DNA of 64,000 bases from JAGWBJ01 sp964291465 (GTDB lineage: Bacteria > Chloroflexota > Dehalococcoidia > Lucifugimonadales > JAGWBF01): contig OZ219931.1 in assembly GCA_964291465.2 (NCBI GenBank), positions 62,001 through 126,000 on the forward strand, given 5' to 3'. Made by a program: the position numbers and the translations under genes. Under the pieces are notes generated by a model, which was given only the letters and a program-made list of their open reading frames with translations, did no database searches and was not told where the DNA came from. The number at the start of each line of letters is the position of its first letter. The first letter of the stretch is position 1. This document shows positions 57,579 through 64,000 of this stretch, piece by piece.

Positions 57579-58580
57579 TCAACCGTTCCCGTCGCTGGCG
57601 GCGGGCCCAATCCGGTCCCAGTTGTCCCGGAACCAGGCCACCGTCCGCTCCAGGCCCTCCTCCAGTGACGTGGCCGGGTCGTAGCCCGCCAGCGTCCTTG
57701 CCCTGGAGATGTCTGCCCAGCGCCTGCTCTTCTTGTCCCAGTCCCGCCTGGGGAGGTGGCGGACTCCCGCCCCGTTGCCCGTGAGCCGGTTGACGGCTTC
57801 GGCCAGGTCGGCGATGCGGGTCTCCCGGCCCGAGCCCAGGTTCACGGCATGGCCTCCGGCGGCCGGGTAGAACCCCAGCCTGAGCAGCCCGTCGACGACG
57901 TCGCCCACGTAGGTGAAGTCTCGGGTCTCCTCGCCGGTGCCGGTGACCATGAGGGGCAGGCCCGACATGGCCCGGTGGACGAAGTTGGGGATGACGTTGC
58001 GGTACCGGCCCGGCGCCTCGCCGGGGCCGTAGGAGTTGAACAGCCTGGGCTTTACCACCTCCAGGCCCCGGTGGAGGTGGAAGTAGTCGCAGTACATCTC
58101 CCCCAGCACCTTGGTGATCTGGTAGGGGGTCTCGTGGGGAAGGGACCCGGCGCTCTCCCCCAGGGGCAGGGGCGCGTCGGAGTCGTAGATGGAGCTGGAG
58201 GAGGCGAAGACGAACCGCTCCACACCGGCGGCCGCCGACCGCTGGAGCATCCGCAGGGTCCCCATGCCGTTGACCGTCAGGTCCCGTTCCGGGTGCTCGA
58301 CGGAGTTCTGGTTGGCGAAGAGGGCGGCCAGGTGGAACACCAAGCTTGGCTCCCTCCGGAAGACCTCGTCCAGCCCGGCCTCGTCGACCACGTCCCCATG
58401 CACGAAGAGGATGGACGGGTCCTCGGGGAGGTTCCACCGGGGCGCCGAGGAGAGGTCGTCCAGGACGATGACCGCGGCCCCAAGCCCGGCCAGGGCCCGG
58501 GAGAGGTTGGACCCGATGGAGCCCGCGCCGCCTGTTACCAGCACCGTCCTGCCCCGGTAGTGGTCCAGGTGCTCCGGCAT
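57579..58580 (-). CDS. NAD-dependent sugar epimerase/dehydratase
   Basis: 333-residue extended SDR: VLVTGGAGSIGSNLSRAL binds NAD, catalytic Ser-x-Tyr-Lys as SSS and YQITK (here TPYQITKVLGE; the active Tyr is in YQITK). The core also shows RNVIPNFV and DFTYVGDVVDG, typical of UDP-glucose 4-epimerase-like enzymes. ATG 58580 has weak upstream SD. It is the last gene of the minus-strand polysaccharide operon that begins at the right edge. Confidence 0.9.
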   Translation of the reverse strand: MPEHLDHYRGRTVLVTGGAGSIGSNLSRALAGLGAAVIVLDDLSSAPRWNLPEDPSILFVHGDVVDEAGLDEVFRREPSLVFHLAALFANQNSVEHPERDLTVNGMGTLRMLQRSAAAGVERFVFASSSSIYDSDAPLPLGESAGSLPHETPYQITKVLGEMYCDYFHLHRGLEVVKPRLFNSYGPGEAPGRYRNVIPNFVHRAMSGLPLMVTGTGEETRDFTYVGDVVDGLLRLGFYPAAGGHAVNLGSGRETRIADLAEAVNRLTGNGAGVRHLPRRDWDKKSRRWADISRARTLAGYDPATSLEEGLERTVAWFRDNWDRIGPAASDGNG

Positions 58581-58588
58581 CCCGGTCT

Positions 58589-60778
58589 CTACCCCTCCAG
58601 CCCCGGCTCTACGGGCCGGGACAGGCGCAGGGACTGCTGGGCGGCGAAGGTCGTCAGAGTCGTGGCGACGTACCCCTGGAAGGTCCCGTCCAGGGGCCGG
58701 CCCTCCACCAGCGACTTGGCAAGGCCTCGCACCTCCGAGGCGTGGCCCCAGTCTGGGCCGGTGCGCAGCTTCATCCTGCGGGTGCGGCCCCGGTGCGTGT
58801 AGCTCGCGGCGCGAAAGTTGTCTATGACGCCCACGGCCCCGCCGCCGAACACCTCGATGCGCTCCTTGGGGTAGCCCTTGTCCCCGCCGGCCGCGTAGCT
58901 GATGGACGCTATGCCGCCGTCGGCCATCTTCAGGGTGATCGCCACGTTGTCGGTGACGTCGTACCCCGCCGAGGAGAGGGACTCGGCGTGGACCCGGACG
59001 GCGTGGGAGCCGGTGAGGAGCTGGACAAGGTCCACGAAATGGCACACCTCCCCGATTATGCGTCCCCCGCCCTCCTCCGGGTCGTACGTCCAGTGGTCCG
59101 GGGGAAGAGGGCCCGCGTTCACCGTGTAGTGGACGGACATGGGCTCCCCGCACCGGGAGAACCGGTCCCTCAGCCATCGGACTGTTGCGGAGTAGCGGCG
59201 GTTGAACCCTACCATGAGGACCGGCGGCCTGTCCGTGTCCCTGGAGGCCCGGTAGGCTTCCTCCACCCGGGCAAGCTGTCCCCGGTCCAGGGCCAGGGGC
59301 TTCTCCACGAAGACGTGCTTCCCCGCCTCCAGGCAATCGGCGGCCATGGCGGCGTGGGAGCCGTGGCGAGTCAGCACGAACACCAGGTCCACCTCGGGGT
59401 CCTGGACGACCTCCCGGTAGTCGGTGGCGCAGTAGTCGAACCCGGACCGCTGTGCGGCGTGCCGGGCGCTCAGCCCCGTGGACGCCGCGATGCCCCTCAG
59501 CGTCAGTCCGGGGGTCTTCTTAAGCGCCGGGAGCATCGTGCTCCTGGCGAACAGCCCTCCGCCGATGACCCCCACCCCAAGCCCTGCCTTGGGGGACGGG
59601 GAGCGTGCCTTCTCCAGGCCCAGGCGGACCCTCCGGGAGGTCGGGCCCGAGGGCCCCTGTTCGGGGTAGGTCAGGACCACTCCGATGTAAGGCTCTTCCC
59701 CTTCCAGGATCAGGCGGTAGGCGTCCTGGGCCCGGTCGAGCGGGAACCGGTGGGTTATCAGGTCGTCGACGCGCACTCTGCCGTCCTCCAGGAGCCTGAG
59801 AAACTCCCCGATGTTCCGTCCCGCCGTCCACCTGGCGTAGCCGATGGGGTAGTCCAGGCCCTTGGCTGTGTAGGCGGGGTCGTAGACTCCGGGCCCCCAC
59901 GCCCGGGAGACGACCAGCTCCAGCTCCTTGTCGTAGAACGCCCGGCGGGGCACCTCCAGCCCCACCTGTCCGGTGGCGACGATGCGCCCCTTCTCGCGGC
60001 ACAGCTCGGCCGCCTGCTCCAGGGGCTCGTTGCTGTCCGACGAGGCCATCACTATCACCGCGTCCACGCCCTTGCCCGTGGTGGCCCTGTGGCACGTCGC
60101 GGCCAGCTCCCCGTAGTCGGTGGCGGCAGACTCGGCGCCTCGGCCCAGGGCCATCTCCGCCCGCCGGGGGTCGATGTCCATGCCGATGACGTGGCATCCG
60201 GCGGCCTTCAGCACCTGCACGGCGATCTGGCCCAACAGTCCCAGGCCCAGCACGACCGCCGTGTCCCCCAGGCCCACGTGGGCCAGGCGCACCGCCTCCA
60301 GGGCGATGCCCCCCAGGGCGACAAAGGCCGCCGACTCCGCCTGTACGCCGCCGGGAATCCTGGCGCACAGGTTCGCCGGCACCGACGCCACCTCCTGGTG
60401 CGCGGCGTACCCCTGGCCGGTGCAGGCTACCCGGTCGCCCACGGCGAGGCCGTCGACCCCCTCACCCACCTCCACGACGACACCAGCTGAGGAGTAGCCC
60501 AAAGCCACGGGGACGTCCAGCCTTCCCATGGCCTGGCGCCAGGCCTCCAGCACGCCGTCGGCCTTTGCCTTGGCGATGACCCGCTTCACCAGGTCGGGAC
60601 GGGCCATGGCCTTGCCCAGGAGGGACTTGTGGGCCAGCTCGATCATCGACCTCTCGGTGCCACTGCTGACCAGCGACGCCGTGGTGCGCACCAGCACCTG
60701 CCCGCGCCCCGGCAGTCCCACGGGGACCACGTCGACGCTGAGCCGCCCCGTCCGGTAGTTTTGCGATACCTGTCTCAT
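58589..60778 (-). CDS. Two-domain oxidoreductase: zinc-type alcohol dehydrogenase fused to Gfo/Idh/MocA dehydrogenase
   Basis: 729 residues. Residues 1-360 form an MDR/alcohol-dehydrogenase domain (SSGTERSMIELAHKS, VALGYSSAGVVVEVGEGV, and the Rossmann VVLGLGLLGQIAVQVLKAAG). Residues about 380-729 are a Gfo/Idh/MocA domain (GVGVIGGGLFARSTMLPALKK, VEKPLALD). This fusion is a known bi-domain type in capsule and lipopolysaccharide loci. The canonical catalytic-zinc Cys of the ADH half is not obvious. It probably makes or rearranges a nucleotide sugar. RBS AGGGG upstream of ATG 60778. Confidence 0.88.
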   Translation of the reverse strand: MRQVSQNYRTGRLSVDVVPVGLPGRGQVLVRTTASLVSSGTERSMIELAHKSLLGKAMARPDLVKRVIAKAKADGVLEAWRQAMGRLDVPVALGYSSAGVVVEVGEGVDGLAVGDRVACTGQGYAAHQEVASVPANLCARIPGGVQAESAAFVALGGIALEAVRLAHVGLGDTAVVLGLGLLGQIAVQVLKAAGCHVIGMDIDPRRAEMALGRGAESAATDYGELAATCHRATTGKGVDAVIVMASSDSNEPLEQAAELCREKGRIVATGQVGLEVPRRAFYDKELELVVSRAWGPGVYDPAYTAKGLDYPIGYARWTAGRNIGEFLRLLEDGRVRVDDLITHRFPLDRAQDAYRLILEGEEPYIGVVLTYPEQGPSGPTSRRVRLGLEKARSPSPKAGLGVGVIGGGLFARSTMLPALKKTPGLTLRGIAASTGLSARHAAQRSGFDYCATDYREVVQDPEVDLVFVLTRHGSHAAMAADCLEAGKHVFVEKPLALDRGQLARVEEAYRASRDTDRPPVLMVGFNRRYSATVRWLRDRFSRCGEPMSVHYTVNAGPLPPDHWTYDPEEGGGRIIGEVCHFVDLVQLLTGSHAVRVHAESLSSAGYDVTDNVAITLKMADGGIASISYAAGGDKGYPKERIEVFGGGAVGVIDNFRAASYTHRGRTRRMKLRTGPDWGHASEVRGLAKSLVEGRPLDGTFQGYVATTLTTFAAQQSLRLSRPVEPGLEG

Positions 60779-60924
60779 GGTCCCCTGCTGGAACGCTCCG
60801 CCGGGCCCGCCCTACCCGTTGGACCGGCGAACGCACCCATGATACCGTAGCCGCCGGGGAGGAGGCCAAGCTCCGGTGCCCGTGGATAAGGCTGGAAACG
60901 GGACGGGGCGCGGAGCATCGCCGG

Positions 60925-62193
60925 TCATGCGGCCTTGGCCCGGGCCGCGCGGCCCCTCCAGCCGGAGACTATCTCCTGAAAGCGGCCCTCCATCTCGGGC
61001 AGCAGCCTCCGGCGCTCGAACCGCTCCACGGCCGCGGTCCTCCCCGCCTCTCCCATGCGCCTGCGCAAGTCGGGGTCCCGCAGGCCCAGTATGGCCTGCG
61101 CCATCGCCTCGGGGTCCTGGGGCGCCACCACCACCCCGCACCCGGTCTGCCGCACCAGGTCGGCCGCCTCTCCCTCCAGGCCAGCCAGGACGGGACGCCC
61201 GGCGCTCATGTAGTTGAGCAGCTTGGTGGGGATGGTGCCCTGGCGGAATGGGGCCCTGTTCAGGTGCGTCAGGAGCACGTCCGCGGCCGACGTGAAGGCG
61301 GACATGGCCGTCGCCGGCTTGGGCGGTATGAACAGGACGTTGTCCAGGCCCTGGTCCCCTGCCAGGGAGGCCAGCCTGTCCCGGTCCGCCCCGCCGCCTA
61401 CGAACACCAGCAGCACGTCGTTCTCGCCCCGTTCCCTCAGCAGCCGGGCCGACTCCACGGCGGTGTCCAGCCCCTGGGGAAGGCTGATGTTGCCCGTGTA
61501 CATGACGACCAGCCTGTCGCCGAACCCGTACTCCCGCCGGACCTCCTCGGCCTCGTGCGCGGCCGCCGGCCTGAAGAAGCACGTGTCCACCCACAGGGGA
61601 TGCACCTCGGTCTTGGCCTCGGGGACGCCGGTCTCCACCACGTCCTCGCGCATCCGGTTGGAGTAGAAGTACAGGTAGTCGGCGGCGGAGTAGACGAACC
61701 GCTCCAGCCCCAGGGCCAGCCGGATGGCGGTCCGGCCCTTGAGGACGCCGAGATGGATCGGCTCCTGGGGCCACAGGTCGTGGACGTCGACCACCAGGGG
61801 CGCTCGAAACAGCCTGCTCAGCACGTACCCCGACACTCCTAGGAACAGGGGAGGCGAGTAGACGTAGACCAGGTCGGGCCGCCCTGACCTGACGCCGCCG
61901 TACATGGACGTCAGCATGAAGGACAGGTGGTTCTTCATGCGGGGCCAGAAGTCGCGCCTGGACCTGGGGATGAAGAGGAAGGTGCGCGCCACCTTCACGC
62001 CCCCCCGCGTCTCCTGGCGGTACAGGCGCCGCCGGTACCCGTCGTAGACCACGCCGTCGGGGTAGTTGGGGAACCCCGTGACGACGGTAACCTCGTGGCC
62101 CTGCTCCGCTAGGTAGCCCGCCATCTCCGACACCTTCTGGGACGCCGACGCCGGCTCCGGCGGGTAGTATTGGGTCAACAGAAGGAGTTTCAC
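60925..62193 (-). CDS. Glycosyltransferase family 4 (WbuB-type, GT-B fold)
   Basis: 422 residues. GT-B N-domain VKLLLLTQYYPPEPASASQKV, then HDLWPQEPI; C-domain VVMYTGNISLPQGLDTAVESA, FIPPKPATAMSAFTSAADV and the nucleotide-sugar motif TIPTKLLNYMSAGRPVLAGLEGEAADLVRQTGCG, i.e. the E-x7-E-like loop. Typical of WbuB/WcaI transferases making O-antigen or capsule. GTG 62193 overlaps the stop of the next gene as GTGA. A 146-bp gap without features follows. Confidence 0.9.
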   Translation of the reverse strand: MKLLLLTQYYPPEPASASQKVSEMAGYLAEQGHEVTVVTGFPNYPDGVVYDGYRRRLYRQETRGGVKVARTFLFIPRSRRDFWPRMKNHLSFMLTSMYGGVRSGRPDLVYVYSPPLFLGVSGYVLSRLFRAPLVVDVHDLWPQEPIHLGVLKGRTAIRLALGLERFVYSAADYLYFYSNRMREDVVETGVPEAKTEVHPLWVDTCFFRPAAAHEAEEVRREYGFGDRLVVMYTGNISLPQGLDTAVESARLLRERGENDVLLVFVGGGADRDRLASLAGDQGLDNVLFIPPKPATAMSAFTSAADVLLTHLNRAPFRQGTIPTKLLNYMSAGRPVLAGLEGEAADLVRQTGCGVVVAPQDPEAMAQAILGLRDPDLRRRMGEAGRTAAVERFERRRLLPEMEGRFQEIVSGWRGRAARAKAA

Positions 62194-63350
62194 GCCCGGC
62201 CCGCCGCCTTCAGGGCCTGCCGGTACACCGCCTCGTGCGTGTCGGCGCACCGGGCGGGCGAGAACATCTCGCGGACCCGTTCCCTACCCCGCGACCCGAT
62301 GGACGCCGCGTGCTCCCGGTCCTCCAGCAGCGACATGACCGCCGCGGCGATGGCCTCGGGGTCCTTGGGCCTTACCAGGATGCCCGTCTCCCCGTCCTGG
62401 ACGATCTCGGGAATGCCCCCCACCTCCGACGCGACCACAGGCAGCCCCGCGGCAAGTCCCTCGGCTATTGCTATGCCGAAGGACTCGGAGACGGACGGCT
62501 GCACCAGGACGTCGGCGGCGTGGAGGATGTCCGTAACGTCGGAGCGAAACCCCGTGAAGACCATCGCGTCTTCGAGACCCAGCGCCCGGGCCTCGTCGTG
62601 AAGGAGGCCCGCGTACTTCGTGCGTCCCTCGAGGGTCTGCCCCACGACTGCGAACCGGGCCTCGGGAAACCGCTCCTTGACCACGGCGGCGGCCCGCACG
62701 AAATACATGTGGCCCTTGGCCGGGTACAGGTTGCCCACGGTGACGATCATCGGCGAGCTCTCAGGGATGCCCAGTTCGCCGCGCACCCAGCCGCGGGTCC
62801 CGGCCTCGGCTGGGCCGCGGACGTCGATGGGGGGGTACAGGGCTTCGACGGGCCTGTGGAACACGTCTCCCTGGGAGCCCATGTACTCCCGGCCCATCTC
62901 CACGGACGACGCGGCCACCACGTGGGGGACCAAGTAGACCAGGGGCTTGAAGCTCTTCCAGACAAGGGGGTAGGGCATCCCGTTGATGTGCCACACTACC
63001 CCGCAGCCCGCCAGCCTACCGGCGACGGCCCCCTGCACGTGAGTGACGTCGTGCTGGTGTACCACGGAGATGCCCTCGTCCCGAATCAGCCGGACCACCC
63101 TTCGAATCGAGCCCCAGAGGTGCGCCAGCCATCCCAGGTGGGAGAGGGGGTTGGCCGTCGCCCGGGGCCTCCTCATACCCGGGACCCGGTGGTGCTGGAC
63201 CCCGGCTTCCTCCAGCATCTGCCCGAACGCCCCGGTGCCCTGGGGGATGGCCACCACCGTTTCCACTCCTCTGTGCTTCAGCGCCGCCGCCATCCTCAGT
63301 ATCCGCATCTGGGGACCGCCGACCCGGTCCTCGGCAATGACGTTCAGCAC
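62190..63350 (-). CDS. Glycosyltransferase family 4 (GT-B fold)
   Basis: 386 residues. It starts MLNVIAEDRVGGPQMRILRMAAAL, has a central GSIRRVVRLIRDEGISVVHQHDV, and the C-domain VTVGNLYPAKGHMYFVRAAAV and SVSESFGIAIAEGLAAGLPVVASEVGGIPEIVQDGETG with the E-x7-E donor-binding motif. Start GTG 63350 with TGAGGG upstream. Middle gene of the polysaccharide operon; linkage formed is unknown. Confidence 0.9.
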   Translation of the reverse strand: MLNVIAEDRVGGPQMRILRMAAALKHRGVETVVAIPQGTGAFGQMLEEAGVQHHRVPGMRRPRATANPLSHLGWLAHLWGSIRRVVRLIRDEGISVVHQHDVTHVQGAVAGRLAGCGVVWHINGMPYPLVWKSFKPLVYLVPHVVAASSVEMGREYMGSQGDVFHRPVEALYPPIDVRGPAEAGTRGWVRGELGIPESSPMIVTVGNLYPAKGHMYFVRAAAVVKERFPEARFAVVGQTLEGRTKYAGLLHDEARALGLEDAMVFTGFRSDVTDILHAADVLVQPSVSESFGIAIAEGLAAGLPVVASEVGGIPEIVQDGETGILVRPKDPEAIAAAVMSLLEDREHAASIGSRGRERVREMFSPARCADTHEAVYRQALKAAGRA

Positions 63351-63357
63351 CCTCAGG

Positions 63358-64000
63358 CTATTTCTCCTTCAGCTCTCGTACGAGCTGCAGGTATTGCCGT
63401 GCGCTCTCGCTCCAGCTCCCCATGGACTCTACCCGCCGTCGGCCGTTCTCGCCCATCCGTGCCCGCTCCTTCTCATCTCGAAGCAGGCGCAGAATGGCGC
63501 TTCCCACGGCGTCGGCGTCGGACGGAGGAACCAGGAGGCCCGTCTCGCCGTGGGCCACCGCCTCGGGGACGCCCATCACGTTGCACCCGACCACGGGTCT
63601 CCCGAAGGCCCCGGCCTCGGCGAACACCAGGCCGAACCCTTCTACGGCGGACGGCATGGCGAACACGTCGCAGGCATCGTACAGGGCGAACTTCTCGGAC
63701 TCGGACACCGTCCCCAGAAACGTGACCGCGCCTCGCAATCCAGGCGACAGCACTGCTTCGACCGTGCGCTCGAGCTCGACCCTGTACGGCCCGTCGCCTG
63801 CCACGACGTAGTGGGCGTCCGGGTACTCGGCAAGGACTCGAGGCATGGCGCCCATGACCCACTGGATGCCCTTGCTCTCCGACAGCCTGGCAACCGTGAG
63901 GATGACGGGACGGTGGCCGCTGGGATATCCGCGTTCTCTCAGGGAGCCCATCGCCTCGTGGACCCGGGTGGCATCTTCTCGCCAGGCATCCACGGCGTCG
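63358..64000 (-). CDS. Glycosyltransferase family 4, C-terminal part (cut by window edge)
   Basis: C-terminal 214 residues of a third GT4 enzyme; the frame stays open to the right edge. Motifs: ILTVARLSESKGIQWVMGAM, VVAGDGPYRVELERTV, VSESEKFALYDACDVFAMPS, then VEGFGLVFAEAGAFGRPVVGCNVMGVPEAVAHGETGLLV with E-x7-E. The N-terminal acceptor domain is outside the window. First gene of the operon as far as can be seen. Confidence 0.9.
   Translation of the reverse strand, partial: DAVDAWREDATRVHEAMGSLRERGYPSGHRPVILTVARLSESKGIQWVMGAMPRVLAEYPDAHYVVAGDGPYRVELERTVEAVLSPGLRGAVTFLGTVSESEKFALYDACDVFAMPSAVEGFGLVFAEAGAFGRPVVGCNVMGVPEAVAHGETGLLVPPSDADAVGSAILRLLRDEKERARMGENGRRRVESMGSWSESARQYLQLVRELKEK

Noticed and set aside
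57307..58437. Long minus frame of 376 codons joined to the GatC-like gene
   Set aside because: The upstream part is an out-of-frame shadow of the epimerase gene; the GatC-like start has its own Shine-Dalgarno.

Overview
The window is a high-GC chromosomal segment from an uncultivated bacterium, most likely a Chloroflexota lineage in or near Dehalococcoidia/SAR202. This is inferred from content: several luciferase-like (LLM) flavin/F420 oxidoreductases, a cofE gene and a deazaflavin-dependent reductase (F420 use), two CaiB/BaiF CoA-transferases, two MmgE/PrpD proteins, metal-dependent amidohydrolases, and cobalamin salvage genes under a B12 riboswitch. No rRNA, tRNA, CRISPR array or insertion sequence was recognised. 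The only clearly mobile-looking item is a higBA-type toxin-antitoxin pair beside a truncated Nudix gene.

Layout. 1-7.5 kb: end of an aldo/keto reductase, a membrane Fe-S oxidoreductase carrying a frameshift, a methyltransferase, an LLM oxidoreductase coupled to an amidohydrolase, and a divergent MFS transporter. 7.5-12.1 kb (minus strand): pheA followed by a potassium-uptake block (two RCK proteins, a universal stress protein, KtrA-like and KtrB-like proteins). 12.4-14.4 kb: a small CxxC protein, cofE and a PduO-type adenosyltransferase. 14.4-21.0 kb: a histidine operon in which hisH, hisA, hisF and hisIE are separated by an arylsulfotransferase-like propeller, a methyltransferase, a HAD hydrolase and a trans-sulfuration-type PLP enzyme. 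21-26 kb: a SelA-like PLP protein, GuaB3, another LLM enzyme and an MmgE/PrpD protein. 26.1-27.0 kb: Nudix remnant and higBA.

27.0-35.7 kb: a cobalamin operon. A consensus promoter leads into a B12 riboswitch with an intrinsic terminator, then cobB, a lipoprotein with two fused BtuF-like domains, btuC, btuD, cobO, a histidine-phosphatase and cobQ. The order suggests corrinoid uptake, amidation and adenosylation. 35.8-41.2 kb: catabolic hydrolases, a second MmgE/PrpD protein and a cysteine-cluster protein. 41.3-45.0 kb: an NHL propeller with a DUF1501/DUF1800 pair. 45.2-49.5 kb: a glyoxalase-fold protein and a sugar isomerase divergent around three 19-bp tandem repeats, then two CaiB genes flanking an F420-type reductase. 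49.5-57.5 kb: amino-acid oxidase, aminotransferase, phosphodiesterases, LLM enzyme, hydrolase, a small finger membrane protein and an orphan GatC-like gene. 57.6-64 kb: a surface-polysaccharide locus (epimerase, fused two-domain oxidoreductase, three glycosyltransferases) running off the right edge.

Regulatory sequence is unusually readable. Sigma70-like promoters with 17-18 bp spacers occur upstream of many genes, several are of extended -10 type, and at least three place the predicted +1 on the start codon (leaderless mRNAs). The best leads for something undescribed are the 19-bp repeat arrays at 45.7 kb and 21.06 kb, the promoter block shared by the guaB3 and ktrB genes, the double-BtuF lipoprotein, and the interleaved his operon.
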